DNA of 64,000 bases from Oscillatoriales cyanobacterium (GCA_011390955.1 JAABRM010000004.1:1-64000), one strand, 5' to 3'. Shown: positions 10,548 through 20,557, counted from the stretch's first letter. The notes: a model not told the origin generated them from the letters alone. A program made the numbers and translations.

Positions 10548-13505
10548 ATGAGAATTTTACTGGTAGAGGATGACGAGGCGATCGCCACTGTTTTAGTTTC
10601 TACGCTCAACAACCAAAACTATCTTGTAGATGTTGCCAGTGATGGCGAAGAAGGATGGCAGTTAGTCGAAGGTTGTCTTTATGATTTGATTGTCCTCGAC
10701 GTAGGACTGCCCAAAATTGATGGGATTACCCTGTGCCGGAAGATGCGATCGCAGGGCTACCAAATGCCTATTTTATTACTTACCTCTCGTGATAGCACCC
10801 AAGATAAAGTGGTGGGGCTCGATGCTGGGGCGGATGATTATCTGGTAAAACCTTGTGAACCCCAGGAATTAGCGGCGCGAATTCGGGCGTTACTGCGTCG
10901 AGGTGACTCCGCATTACCTCCGGTGATTTCTTGGGGAAATTTACAGCTTAATCCTAATACTTTTGAAGTGACTTATGAAGAAGAACTGGTGAATTTAACT
11001 CCGACAGAATATCGTCTGTTAGAGTTATTTATGCGTAATAGTAGTCGAGTTTATAGCCGGACTGCCATTCTCGATCACTTATGGTCTTTTGAAGATCCAC
11101 CGGGTGAAGAAACTATTCGCGCTCATATTAAAGGATTACGCCAAAAACTCAAAGTATCTGGCGCCCCGGCAGATTTAATCGAAACCGTTTATGGGTTAGG
11201 TTATCGCTTAAAACCATTGCCGAAAAAAACCGAAAATACTCCCGCAATTAGTAAGATTCTCTTGGCTGGTTTGCCAGATAAATTAGGCGAATGGTTAGTC
11301 AAAAGATTAGAGTATGTATCAGTAGAAATTGCCTATACTGGAGAAGAAACTATCCAACAAATTTCTACGGAGCAATGGTCACTAATAATTATTGATGAAA
11401 ACCTGCGAGAACCGTCTGTTCCTGAAGTATTCAGGTTGGCAGCCAAGAAAAATAGTTTCAGCAAAATACCCATTATTTATTGCCAAAAAGTTGTTAAAAA
11501 TAATTCCCGAAAATCTATTATTAGCCAACTGACAGAACCCCTGAGTTCTCCGATCGCAATTTTCAATATCACTCCCCCCATAGATCGGGAAAAATTAGCC
11601 AGTCAAGTGGCTGAAAAACTGAATATTCCTCTATTACCACCGCCCGTCTCACCGTCGGATCCGCCGGAAATTGAGACGGTTCCCAGATCGGAGACTCCCC
11701 CCCTTGACGCCCACAAAACTGCCCCTGACGATCGGCAGTTATTGACATCGGAGATGAAATCCGATACTCAAACAGAAAATCAGGCCGCGATCGCCGAAGT
11801 TTGGGAACGGTTCAAAGAAAGAATCGGCAATCGAGTCACTGTATTAGAACAAGCGGCGATCGCTTTACGGGCAGGAATTTTAGATGATGAACTGCGGCAG
11901 TTAGCCACGCAAGATGCCCATAAATTAATTGGTTCATTGGGGACTTTTGGCTTTGCCAATGGTTCAACATTAGCCCGAAAAATTGAAAGTATTTTAGAAC
12001 AAGCAAAAGTCGGAAGAGAAGCAATTCCTGAACTAGAGAATTTAGTCCAGCATTTGCGCGAGGAATTAGAACATAAGCCGAATGAAACCGCCAGCTATGT
12101 TCACAAAACCTCTTCGATCGACTCTAGTTCCGAGTCAGAACGGCTAGTGCCACAATTGCTGATTATCGATCGCGATCGCGCCGTAGCGGAACAAATGGAA
12201 CAAGAAGCCCAACGGTGGGGCATCACAGTGAAAATCGTCGAAGATTTATTCACCGCAAGGGAGGCGATCGCACGGGGTAGACCGGAAATGGTACTGCTTG
12301 ACTTGGCTATTTCAGGGCAGCCTTGCAGCAACCTGGAAACGGCCCAAGAAGGATTACAACTCCTCGCTGAACTCACCAACCATGTTTCTCCTGTCCCCGT
12401 ACTGATCTTTACCGCTTCTGGCAGTACAGAAATTCGCTTAGAAGTAGCCAAATTAGGCGGACGGGCTTTTATCCAAAAACCCCTTAGCGCCGCTCAAGTC
12501 ATGGAAACGGTGATCCAAGTTAGACAGCGATCGCAGACTCCCGAAGCCAAAGTCATGGTCGTTGATGATGACCCAGCGCAATTAATAGAATTACGCAGTT
12601 TCTTAGAACCCTGGGGGCTCAAACTCATGGGATTATCTAATCCAGAGAAATTTTTAGAAGCCCTCGATTCTTATCAGCCAGACTTACTAATTCTGGATGT
12701 AGAAATTCCCAAAATAGATGGTATTTCTCTTTGCCAAGTAGTGCGAAATGACCCTCGTTGGAGTGGTATGCCGATCTTATTTTTAACCGCCCATCGAGAA
12801 CCGGAAATGGTTCACCGCATCTTTGCAGGGGGTGCCGATGACTATGTAAATAAACCCATTGTCGGGCCAGAATTAGTCACGCGGATTCTCAACCGATTAG
12901 AACGAATTCAACTACTCAGAAATATGGCGGAAAGTGACCCTCTCACCGGGGTAGCCAACCGCCGTAAATCTACTCAAGAAATAAATCGTTTTTTACAACT
13001 AGCCAAACGGCATAAACAACCCATTTGTTTTGCCCTCTTAGACCTAGATTACTTTAAACAAATTAATGACAAATATGGTCATGCAATGGGAGATGCTATT
13101 TTACATCGCCTAGGTCGATTATTAAGTCTTTCTTTCCGCAGTGAAGATATCGTCGCTCGTTGGGGGGGAGAAGAGTTTGTGGTGGTGATGTATGGTATGA
13201 CCAAAGAAGATGGGATGAAACGGCTGAGTGAATTACTGGAAAAACTCCAAGAGCAAGAATTCACGGCGACAATTTTGTCATCGGATGATGAGCAAATCGA
13301 GCGAGGGGCAGAAGACTGGCCAAATGAGGACAATCACCGCCACGGAAAAGCCCCTACCCTGGAAACCTTTTCCATCACATTTAGTGCCGGAATCGCTCAA
13401 TATCCCGAACATGGTTCAGATTTACAATCTCTTTATCGGTGCGCCGATCGATATCTTCATCAGGCCAAAGCTGCTGGACGTAATTGCATTACGATCGCTG
13501 AATAG
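10548..13505 (+). CDS. Multidomain response regulator with REC, winged-helix, HPt and GGDEF domains
   Basis: This 985-residue signalling protein has, in order: REC (1-118, phosphoacceptor D51), an OmpR-type winged helix (~127-222), a degenerate REC-like segment (~232-355), an HPt domain (~405-515, H458 in DAHKLIGSLGTFGF), REC (~540-660, D585), REC (~665-790, D717) and a GGDEF domain with GGEEF at 873-877. It could both bind DNA and make cyclic di-GMP in response to phosphorelay input. An acidic insert (about residues 905-935) interrupts the GGDEF domain before FSITFSAGIA. No histidine kinase lies beside it. A conventional OmpR regulator is ruled out by length and domain count. Confidence 0.9.
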   Translation: MRILLVEDDEAIATVLVSTLNNQNYLVDVASDGEEGWQLVEGCLYDLIVLDVGLPKIDGITLCRKMRSQGYQMPILLLTSRDSTQDKVVGLDAGADDYLVKPCEPQELAARIRALLRRGDSALPPVISWGNLQLNPNTFEVTYEEELVNLTPTEYRLLELFMRNSSRVYSRTAILDHLWSFEDPPGEETIRAHIKGLRQKLKVSGAPADLIETVYGLGYRLKPLPKKTENTPAISKILLAGLPDKLGEWLVKRLEYVSVEIAYTGEETIQQISTEQWSLIIIDENLREPSVPEVFRLAAKKNSFSKIPIIYCQKVVKNNSRKSIISQLTEPLSSPIAIFNITPPIDREKLASQVAEKLNIPLLPPPVSPSDPPEIETVPRSETPPLDAHKTAPDDRQLLTSEMKSDTQTENQAAIAEVWERFKERIGNRVTVLEQAAIALRAGILDDELRQLATQDAHKLIGSLGTFGFANGSTLARKIESILEQAKVGREAIPELENLVQHLREELEHKPNETASYVHKTSSIDSSSESERLVPQLLIIDRDRAVAEQMEQEAQRWGITVKIVEDLFTAREAIARGRPEMVLLDLAISGQPCSNLETAQEGLQLLAELTNHVSPVPVLIFTASGSTEIRLEVAKLGGRAFIQKPLSAAQVMETVIQVRQRSQTPEAKVMVVDDDPAQLIELRSFLEPWGLKLMGLSNPEKFLEALDSYQPDLLILDVEIPKIDGISLCQVVRNDPRWSGMPILFLTAHREPEMVHRIFAGGADDYVNKPIVGPELVTRILNRLERIQLLRNMAESDPLTGVANRRKSTQEINRFLQLAKRHKQPICFALLDLDYFKQINDKYGHAMGDAILHRLGRLLSLSFRSEDIVARWGGEEFVVVMYGMTKEDGMKRLSELLEKLQEQEFTATILSSDDEQIERGAEDWPNEDNHRHGKAPTLETFSITFSAGIAQYPEHGSDLQSLYRCADRYLHQAKAAGRNCITIAE

Positions 13506-13544
13506 AGGCTGTAGGGTGGGCAGAAGCCCACCGTCACCGCTTAA

Positions 13545-13718
13545 AAACGTTTTCCTATTTCCTTTTTGCCCGATTGGACACAAACTGGAAAAATTCCCCG
13601 TCTAGGTTTGTACGATATTCAGGCACAAGACTTTGATAAGATTCTGGTTCAAACGGAGAATCGCCATCGCGCCATTAAGTTGCGTCTCCAGGACATCCGG
13701 GGAATTCGGCAAAAGTGA
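13545..13718 (+). pseudogene. Possible 3' remnant of an unidentified gene
   Basis: An open frame without a plausible start codon (bounded by a stop at 13542-13544) encodes PDWTQTGKIPRLGLYDI and ends in a charged segment IKLRLQDIRGIRQK before TGA at 13716. It looks like the conserved C-terminal end of a protein whose front is missing. I do not recognise the family. The codon pattern looks coding, but the fragment is short, so this is weakly supported. Confidence 0.3.
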
Positions 13719-13859
13719 CCGCGATTCGCGCTTGTCGGGATAGCTTCACTTCACGCGCCGATCTAAGGTCTGAGTTGATTTCGGCGATCGCTGTGTCTTT
13801 ATCCCGGTGCTGACTAACGGATCGGTAAATACCAAATACCACGAACGAACATTAAACCA

Positions 13860-14417
13860 ATGAAACTAAAAATTTTGACCATTTTTGCTTTGTTGACCTC
13901 CTTGGGTTCTACTCTTCCCGTCGCGGCGATCGAAACGGTTAATCCCCAAGCAAATGCCGAGGTCATTCTCCTCTCTCAAGGCGGTTGGCGCGAATATGGC
14001 TCAGAACGATTCACCATTAGAATGCCCGGTGAGCCAGTTTCCAGCCGGAATTCTGAAGAAATTGACGAAGGATTGACTCTCACCTTTAACGAAATGACTT
14101 TTGAAGATAACAGTGGCGCTTATGGAGTGATTTACACTGACCTGCCCAGCAATTATATGCAGGGAACTAATGCTCGGGAAGTGTTGAATGATATGAGTGC
14201 TCTATTCCTGATTTCTACCCAGTTGGAAGGGTTAAAAGAAGTGGAGAAACCGATTGATTTAAAAGGTCATCCCGGTTTGGAATATCGGATTAGCGAGGAG
14301 GAGGCGGCTTTAGTTTTGCGATTGTATTTAGTTCAGCAACGAGTCTATTTCTTGTTCGGCGTTTCTGAACGGGAGAATCAGGTGAATCAGTTTGTTAATT
14401 CCTTTAATTTACGCTAA
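13860..14417 (+). CDS. Secreted protein of unknown function
   Basis: This 185-residue protein begins with a clear Sec signal peptide (MKLKILTIFALLTSLGSTLP, cleavage probably after the following VAA). The mature part carries the pattern W-x-E-Y-x-S-E-R-F-T-I-x-M-P-G-E-P, then alternating strands and a C-terminal VNQFVNSFNLR. This arrangement is common in small exported cyanobacterial proteins whose role is not established. It is not clearly in an operon. The start ATG is supported by the signal peptide immediately after it. Confidence 0.7.
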   Translation: MKLKILTIFALLTSLGSTLPVAAIETVNPQANAEVILLSQGGWREYGSERFTIRMPGEPVSSRNSEEIDEGLTLTFNEMTFEDNSGAYGVIYTDLPSNYMQGTNAREVLNDMSALFLISTQLEGLKEVEKPIDLKGHPGLEYRISEEEAALVLRLYLVQQRVYFLFGVSERENQVNQFVNSFNLR

Positions 14418-14987
14418 GTTTTCTCCCTAGAAGCTTGTAGGTTTTTTCCAGGGTCGTTTCTGGGATTGATGGGTTTTTCTGATGTTGCCACTGTCAATCC
14501 CATCGGTGTAGGGGCAATTGATAAATTGCTCTTATATCGATGATTTAAAACTGATATAGCACTTGGCGGAGTTATGAAGCCCCTAAAATTCTTAGGGTGG
14601 GCAAAAAATTTTACTCACCCTATCATATATGATGGTGGATTTTTGCCCACCCTACAATATAAATACTGTGGGTCAAATTTAATTGATAACTCAATAGCGA
14701 TAAAGTGATGGCTTAAAGGCGATCGCTAATCATCTTGTATTGCGTTTCTTATATTTTTGTAAAGTTATTTAAAAAAAATGAGCTTTAGGCAGATAAAATC
14801 AGATGCGGATGATTAAATTCACCCAGTGCATTCTCGTGAAATCTTCCAGAGGGCAGCTTCCCCTGTGTCGCCTTTTCCGGGTAAACTGGATCGGGATAAA
14901 CAGAGACGCTGCTTGCTGTTGGCGTAATGAGAGTGCGTATTTGTTTATTTATTCGCCTATATCATAGAGATTTCTTGCGGAGGCAAC
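14418..14987. other. Intergenic region with one hairpin repeat and the psb30 leader
   Basis: Apart from the inverted repeat at 14579-14667, no gene is visible. The 3' part must hold the psb30 promoter. An AT-rich segment with TATATC/TATCAT at 14958-14965 is a possible -10 region, but no convincing -35 box is present. Confidence 0.45.
14579..14667. repeat. GGGTGGGCAAAAA hairpin element, copy 1
   Basis: The arms AGGGTGGGCAAAAA and TTTTTGCCCACCCT flank a central ATCATATATGAT palindrome. The whole ~89-bp block recurs at 55765-55853 with few changes. Confidence 0.85.
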
Positions 14988-15119
14988 ATGGACGCTATCT
15001 TTAATTTTTTTGGCAACCTGAATTACGAGACGATAGCACAGTTGACCCTGGTGGGCATGATCATGCTTTCCGGTCCGATTGTGATTTTCTTGCTGGCCTT
15101 TCGCGGTGGCGATATGTAA
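14988..15119 (+). CDS. psb30: Photosystem II protein Psb30 (Ycf12)
   Basis: This is a 43-residue single-span thylakoid protein. The core [19 protein letters not shown] leads into [13 protein letters not shown]. Both the conserved Ile-Ala-Gln-Leu-Thr motif and the terminal ARGGD-like end match Psb30/Ycf12, a small subunit at the edge of photosystem II near cytochrome b559. A strong ribosome-binding site GCGGAGG ends 4 bases before the ATG. The gene stands alone and is followed by hairpins at 15157-15173 and 15188-15232. Confidence 0.9.
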   Translation: MDAIFNFFGNLNYETIAQLTLVGMIMLSGPIVIFLLAFRGGDM

Positions 15120-15187
15120 TTCCCACAGGCGATCGCCATTATTTAATTGATTCTCTGCCCGACTGGTTCGGGCTTGTTTATCGCCAC

Positions 15188-15232
15188 AAACCGATCGGAC
15201 TTATCTATTCATAAGTCCGATCGGTTTTTTTT
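15188..15232. terminator. Strong terminator between psb30 and recJ
   Basis: A perfect 17-bp stem (15188-15204 with 15211-15227, core CCGATCGGACTT) with a 6-base loop ends in eight T on the plus strand and has AAA on the other side. A smaller hairpin GCCCGA/TCGGGC lies at 15157-15173. It probably terminates psb30 and may also serve convergent recJ. Confidence 0.9.
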
Positions 15233-15256
15233 GTGGGGGTATCTTCCCGTCAGCCA

Positions 15257-17695
15257 TTACCAAGAAATTTGGGCTAATTTGGCGGCAGTAAAGCCATACC
15301 AACGATTGAGTCGTTCGATTTCTTGTTCTAGTCCATAACTTTTGGGAAAATTTGGGCAGGGATACCCTAATTCCCGCAAGGTGGCGATGAGGGTGCTGGG
15401 GGCTACCCACCATCTTTGCCCCATTAGCAGCAAATTGAGGGGCTCATGGGGAAATTCTTGGATATATGCTTGCAAGCGCGATCGCAGTTGATCGGCGGTG
15501 GGTAGTTGGGGTACATGATTATAGAGATAGACTTGACGTGGTTTCCCTTTAGCCAGAAGCCATTTCAGATGGCTGCCCGAAGGGGGTAATGTCCATAACA
15601 GGAAAGTATCGCAAGTTTCCGTGGGGCGATCGCAGATAATCTGACAATGGTTATTATCTCTGGCGATCGTCCCAGGGGTAATTTCTGGTTTATTCGCCCC
15701 ATACCATAAAATTTTGCCTTGTAATTTGGGTAATAAATCCACCATTCCCCGAAGCGGATCGCTGCCGCGAATCGCCTGTCCCTGTAACCAGAGAGGTTGT
15801 TGCTCAACTAACGGCGGTTCGGGGTTCAAAATCTTTAAGCCAGAAGGCTGAGAATCCGGGACGGTGGTGCTGCTGGGGATATCTTTGGGGGATCCGCCTG
15901 GGACTGGTTCGCGGTATCGGGCACTAACCAGTTCTAGTTCAACGTTGGTCTGACCGTTCCAAGTATTTTCTTTGAGTTTATAAGCGATATCCACCACCGA
16001 GGGCAAGGGAGAATAATCCCCCCATCGCCACGCGATCGCCTTCATTTCACAATATGACTGTTCTGTGGTTAAAGTCAGCTTAATATGTCCTTTGCCGACG
16101 ATTCTTTGCTCGCGGACTTGGACGTTGGGAGTCCAAAAGACCGGGGCAGGATTAGAAATCCCACAAGGTTCTAAAGCGTCGATTTGCCGATAGAAGTCTA
16201 AATTAATTTGTTCAAAGTCTAACCGGGCATCAATTTCTATCAACGGCTTCAAATGACTCAGTTCCAAGCAACGGTTGGCAAACATTCGCAGGCAAGCGTG
16301 AAACTCCGGCACCAGATCCGCACAGAGAGAAAAACCGCCCGCTGCCCGATGACCGCCATATTTATGGAGCAGACTGTGACAAAATTGTAAGGCTTCAAAT
16401 ACATCAAATTCCGGAATGCCTCTGGCTGACCCGCGAACCTGCTTGCGCTGTGGATCTTCATAGGTGCAGATAAATACCGGCACCCCGTAGCGTTCCACCA
16501 AGCGAGAAGCCACAATCCCAATCACCCCATGATGCCAAATCGGTTGTTCGCAGTCCGGAGGTTGTAGTAACACCAACACCCGATCGCGCTTTAAGTCGAG
16601 TTGCTGTTCTTCTATGAGGGCGATCGCCTCCAATTCGATATCCTGACACATTTGCTGCCGCGTCTGATTAATCGCCTCACATTGCATCGCCCGTTCCAAA
16701 GCTACGGCCAGATCGTCGGTGGTCAGCAGTTCAATGACGGTTTGCGGATCGCCAATGCGTCCGATCGCATTAATCCGTGGGCCAAGGCGAAAGCCAATTT
16801 CATCGGGTTTCATCGCTTTCGATCCCGCCCCATTGCCATCAGCCCCAGAAATTTGGATCAGGGCTTGGATTCCCGCTAACTCCGACTTGGGTAACTGCCG
16901 TAACCCCCACTTCACCCAGCGACGGTTTACCCCAGTCAGGGGCGCTAAGTCTGCGATCGTCCCCAAGGTTAACAACTCCCGCATGGGTTTAATCAGGGGT
17001 TGGGCTTTTCCCATTGCTTGCGCCAAAGACACCGCTAAAATATAGGCCACGCCGACCCCCGCGACCCCGCGATAAGGGGACTCTTCCCGAATCAGTTTGG
17101 GGTTGAGAATTGCCGTGGCGGGGGGAATTTCTTTGGGGACTTCATGGTGATCGGTGACGATCACATCTAAGCCTAATTCGCGGGCGCGTTTGACAGGTTC
17201 TACCGCCGAAATGCCGTTATCCACGGTCAAAATTAGGCTAACACCTTCTTGGTAGAACTCTTCGACAATCCGCACATTAATCCCATAACCATCTTTCATC
17301 CGGCTGGGGATAGCATAGTCCACCGTAGCCCCCAGACTCCGCAATGCCCGCAGCAGTAAAGCCGTACTGGTCATGCCATCGGCATCATAGTCCCCACAAA
17401 TGGCAATTTTTCGCCCTGCGGCGATGCTGCAATGCAACAACTCCACCGATTTGGCTAAATCGGGAAATTCGGCGATCGGTAGCGGCAACACCAGAGAATC
17501 TGGGTTAATAAATTCTTCAGCGGCTTCTGGGGTTTCTATCCCTCGATTAATCAACACCTGTGCCAATACAGGGGGTAAATTCGTCGTTTTTGCCAATTCT
17601 CTGGCTAAATCCGGGTTTTCCGAGTAAATTTGCCAGCGATGATTTGGTAAACGTTTTTTCGACAATTGTTTTTGCTCAATTAGCTTAGACATCAT
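15257..17695 (-). CDS. recJ: Single-stranded-DNA-specific exonuclease RecJ
   Basis: This ~812-residue 5'-3' exonuclease acts in recombination and mismatch repair. DHH-family motifs are visible: CGDYDADGMTSTALLL, VDNGIS, VTDHHEVP, the DHHA1 part with GVIGIVASRLVERYG, and RGSARGIPEFDVFEAL followed by GGHRAAGGFSL. An OB-like segment follows. A long C-terminal extension (~200 residues, rich in Pro/Trp/Leu) is typical of cyanobacterial RecJ. The start is taken at the double Met (17695/17692), with GAAGAAATCC upstream. The open frame continues to 17770, but the extra leader is unlike RecJ. Confidence 0.93.
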   Translation of the reverse strand: MMSKLIEQKQLSKKRLPNHRWQIYSENPDLARELAKTTNLPPVLAQVLINRGIETPEAAEEFINPDSLVLPLPIAEFPDLAKSVELLHCSIAAGRKIAICGDYDADGMTSTALLLRALRSLGATVDYAIPSRMKDGYGINVRIVEEFYQEGVSLILTVDNGISAVEPVKRARELGLDVIVTDHHEVPKEIPPATAILNPKLIREESPYRGVAGVGVAYILAVSLAQAMGKAQPLIKPMRELLTLGTIADLAPLTGVNRRWVKWGLRQLPKSELAGIQALIQISGADGNGAGSKAMKPDEIGFRLGPRINAIGRIGDPQTVIELLTTDDLAVALERAMQCEAINQTRQQMCQDIELEAIALIEEQQLDLKRDRVLVLLQPPDCEQPIWHHGVIGIVASRLVERYGVPVFICTYEDPQRKQVRGSARGIPEFDVFEALQFCHSLLHKYGGHRAAGGFSLCADLVPEFHACLRMFANRCLELSHLKPLIEIDARLDFEQINLDFYRQIDALEPCGISNPAPVFWTPNVQVREQRIVGKGHIKLTLTTEQSYCEMKAIAWRWGDYSPLPSVVDIAYKLKENTWNGQTNVELELVSARYREPVPGGSPKDIPSSTTVPDSQPSGLKILNPEPPLVEQQPLWLQGQAIRGSDPLRGMVDLLPKLQGKILWYGANKPEITPGTIARDNNHCQIICDRPTETCDTFLLWTLPPSGSHLKWLLAKGKPRQVYLYNHVPQLPTADQLRSRLQAYIQEFPHEPLNLLLMGQRWWVAPSTLIATLRELGYPCPNFPKSYGLEQEIERLNRWYGFTAAKLAQISW

Positions 17696-17870
17696 GGATC
17701 GGATTTCTTCAAATAAATTAAATCTTTTATTGCAGTAATGGAAACTACCAGATAAATTTTGCCGCGTCACTGTTCCCCAGGTAGAATAGAAGCGACTGTT
17801 GCTGAAAAAAACAGCTTCTCATCCGGTTTCTGAGATAGTAGCCTCATCAGGCAAGTCTTTGTTGCGGAAA

Positions 17871-17975
17871 TATAGCGTTTATTATACTTAAGAGGTACTG
17901 CTGCATTCTCTGTCATTCCCGCCTTCGCGGGAATCCACAGAGCTACTACACCTCACAATATTTCTAACTGCTATA
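17871..17975. mobile_element. MITE-like element A, divergent copy
   Basis: The ends TATAGC (17871-17876) and GCTATA (17970-17975) bound 105 bp with the central hairpin CATTCCCGCCTTCGCGGGAATC. The flanks differ from the copies at 5223 and 49341, but size, ends and core agree. Confidence 0.6.
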
Positions 17976-18204
17976 ATTACTCTTGTCGTGCATCTTATGA
18001 ATTTTAGATGATTTTTCAAGAAATCCTAATTTTTTCGCAATTTTTTAAGATTAATTAATTTATTAGGTTATTTTCAGAAATGTGAAAAATTTTTTTCCTT
18101 AAATTATCTGGAATTATCCCGATCGCGATCCTTTTTCCCGACAGAGATAAGCAAATATCCTTGATTTACTCGATCCCTCAAATAAAATTTTGCTTAAATA
18201 TAGC

Positions 18205-18328
18205 TAAGTAGGTGGGCAGAAATAACCAGAGACCATATCGCCAGAAAAACTGTCATTCCCGCGAATGCGGGAATCCACAGTCTATCGGCTGGGAACGAAA
18301 AGTGCAATTAATTATGTTCACCTACTTA
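18205..18328. mobile_element. MITE-like element B, complete copy
   Basis: The terminal inverted repeat TAAGTAGGTG (18205-18214) / CACCTACTTA (18319-18328) extends imperfectly to 21 bp (17 matches). Element size is 124 bp. The interior holds TGTCATTCCCGCGAATGCGG and GGGAACGAAAAGTGCAATTA. The TA at each end is compatible with a TA target duplication. Confidence 0.85.
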
Positions 18329-18757
18329 TGATCGGCTGCTTGATATTTGATTTTAAATAAATTTGAAGATATTTTAAGAAAAATTAACCTCTCACTCAAC
18401 AGACAGCGCCGCTAAAAAAGCATTCCCTGGTGCCCATTCGTGACAACTTGGCCTTAAAGTGCATCTGCCAAGATAAGCGATTCGCGGCAGCGATCCGCTT
18501 CGCGGAATCGCGCATTTATACTAGGTATCAGTTAAGCCAGTAAATGGCGGCTAAACCTGTTCCTCTCTTCCTTGTTGGCAGACGGGTGAGGGGTGAGGGT
18601 TAACTACAGAAGTGATATAGGATTGCTATATATTTAAGGTAGGATTTGTATAGCCCTACCCAACGGTTACGGCTTCTCTAAAGGCAGGCGGCGATAATTT
18701 TTGATTTCCCGGGCTTAATTTATCTGTCCGCTTAGACGCACCATTTTAACTGAAGAG

Positions 18758-19003
18758 TTATTTTACCACAGAGACACAGAGATACACAGAGGAATCAGGG
18801 ACATTCTCTAGCCCATCCATTTCAGCGATCGCAAATTCTTGATTTATCTCGGCAATTTCTCTTTGGATATCTGGATCGTTAGCCATATCTTCTAGTTGTT
18901 GCTTGATGGCTTCCAGATCGGAAAATTTGCCCCTGCTTTGCTTCTGGCATTGTACTTGCTTGGTTAACCGTTCCAAAAGCCACTGTTGTTCTGCCAAAGA
19001 CAA
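18758..19003 (-). CDS. Small hydrophilic protein, possibly antitoxin-like
   Basis: An 81-codon frame starts at TTG 19003. Its first half (LAEQQWLLERLTKQVQ) is a leucine-rich helix of the kind found in short cyanobacterial antitoxin-like proteins, and the middle is Asp/Glu/Ile-rich. The C-terminus (SSVYLCVSVVK) is read from a dispersed CCACAGAGACACAGAG repeat, so the native end may be lost. The frame is open further upstream without an ATG, and an out-of-frame ATG lies ~50 bases earlier, so a frameshift is possible. No toxin gene is adjacent. Confidence 0.35.
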   Translation of the reverse strand: MSLAEQQWLLERLTKQVQCQKQSRGKFSDLEAIKQQLEDMANDPDIQREIAEINQEFAIAEMDGLENVPDSSVYLCVSVVK

Positions 19004-19108
19004 ATTTCTAATGGTGCGATCGCCTTCCGTAATTTGGGTGACATCATGGTAATTTTCCCCTCAATTGCTGTTGGGTGATTTTATTATAGCAATTCTCAGG
19101 CATAATAG

Positions 19109-19370
19109 ATTTAAGGTAGGGTGTGTTAGGCGGCGATAATCTTTGATTCCCCAGAGTTAATTTATTTGTCCGCCGTAACGCACCATTTTAACTGAAGATT
19201 TATTTTACCACAGAGACACAAAGGAACACAAAGAAAAGATAAAATTTAATTGATTTGTCCGCCGTAAAGCACAATTTTAACTATAAAAATCGGTGCGTTA
19301 CGCGGGAATATAATTACCTTGAATTTCCCTAGGTTTTATCGCCCGCTAACGCACCCAACAAAAGCTACTC
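19109..19370. repeat. GTGCGTTA palindromic repeat, single copy
   Basis: The block runs from GGTAGGGTGTGTTAGGCGGCG to CCCGCTAACGCACCC and is homologous to the 263-bp tandem units at 21158-21786. A CCACAGAGACACAAAGG motif is inserted near 19208. The remaining spacer up to 19482 shows no gene. Confidence 0.75.
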
Positions 19371-19482
19371 ATTGATTTATGTAAATTGCGAAAATATCGA
19401 AAGAAAACCAGACAGGTTATTATTACCTCGGAAATGCGAAAAATATATCCTCGCCAAAAAAATACCAGGATAAATATCAGAT

Positions 19483-20430
19483 TTATCGTTTCTCTGGAAT
19501 AATGCTTCCCTCTCCGACATCTACACCATTGAAAGTCTCAGATAAAACATCTTTAAATTCACTGGCTCTTTGTCGAGTTATAAATGAACCAACTTGAATT
19601 TCATGGCGGTTATTCTTTTCTCGAAACATTTTAAATGCGTCTCGACAAAATTCAGATTTGAGTTGGTTCAAGTTTGCGTCTGTATAAGTCACAAAAACCG
19701 GATAAAATGTAACTGGGTACGCAGCCTGGTCATCAGGTAATCGATCGCCACAAGAACTTTGAGGAAATGTAAAATTATGTTGAAATTTCTCTGTTGCCGC
19801 AGAAGAAGGTTGTGTCGGTGTAGAAGGTGGGTTCATTCTTTGGGCTGTGGGTGCAGGCTGTTCTCTTCTGGGAAGTTGCGATCGATTTGAGACAGACGAG
19901 GAACTTTGAAACTCCTGTAAAATACCAGTAGCATCAGCAATAAATATAGAAGTTGCAACTAGGACAACCGTAATGGCAGATAAAATCAGTGAAGATTGAA
20001 CTTGAGTCAAGCCGAATTTTTCTTTTAATTTCCGATCCGACCATTGCCAAAGGATTATAATAATTTTAAAAACGCCGATTAAAATAAACGTAGAAATGGT
20101 GAGCAATATGGTCATAAATATTGCCCATGCAGGAAGTTCTGGATCTTCTCGATATTCGTCAATAAATTTTAATAATTGTTTTTTTGATTCTTGAACCGCA
20201 TCAACGATTTCTCTTTGATTCTGGTTTCCAATACATAAGTGAATTTTTTGGTTATAATTTTTAGCTTGATAATAAAAATCGCCGTAATTCTCAATCGGAT
20301 CAAATAGATCATCGATAGCCTTAGCTAAATCGCGCAATTCTTGCTGACTGTCAACGCAGATGATGATTTCAGGATGATTTTGAGGATAGGAATTTTCCAA
20401 ATACTTGCGATTCCCAGATTCTAAACGCAT
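19483..20430 (-). CDS. Two-span membrane protein with SPOR-like C-terminal domain
   Basis: This 315-residue protein has a soluble N-terminal region (~1-100), a membrane segment (AIFMTILLTISTFILIGVF, ~105-130), a second one (LSAITVVLVATSIFIADATG, ~150-170), a Pro/Ser/Gln-rich linker and a C-terminal domain. That domain carries CGDRLPDDQAAYPVTFYPVF, NLNQLKSEFCRDAF and EIQVGSFITRQRASEF. The latter pattern resembles SPOR-type repeats that recur at the C-terminus of cyanobacterial membrane and secreted proteins. The function is unknown. The start ATG at 20430 is the only plausible one. Confidence 0.6.
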   Translation of the reverse strand: MRLESGNRKYLENSYPQNHPEIIICVDSQQELRDLAKAIDDLFDPIENYGDFYYQAKNYNQKIHLCIGNQNQREIVDAVQESKKQLLKFIDEYREDPELPAWAIFMTILLTISTFILIGVFKIIIILWQWSDRKLKEKFGLTQVQSSLILSAITVVLVATSIFIADATGILQEFQSSSSVSNRSQLPRREQPAPTAQRMNPPSTPTQPSSAATEKFQHNFTFPQSSCGDRLPDDQAAYPVTFYPVFVTYTDANLNQLKSEFCRDAFKMFREKNNRHEIQVGSFITRQRASEFKDVLSETFNGVDVGEGSIIPEKR

Positions 20431-20557
20431 GATAAACCCCTATTTTATTGAATTATATAAGGTGGACTATTTCACCACAAAGACACAAAGGAACACCAAG
20501 AAATGAGGCAAGTCTGGTAGGGTGTGTTAGGTGGCGATAATCTAAGTCAGCGATCGA

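Larger units (their letters stand above)
17696..18757. other. Long intergenic region made of repeats
   Basis: No supported gene. It contains the element A variant (17871-17975), element B (18205-18328), an inverted TTCGCGGCAGCGATCCGCTTCGCGGAA-type motif near 18480-18510 and, from ~18660, degenerate parts of the GGCGGCGATAA / CCGTAACGCACC repeat. The A/T-rich stretch 17990-18120 shows nothing recognisable. Confidence 0.5.
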
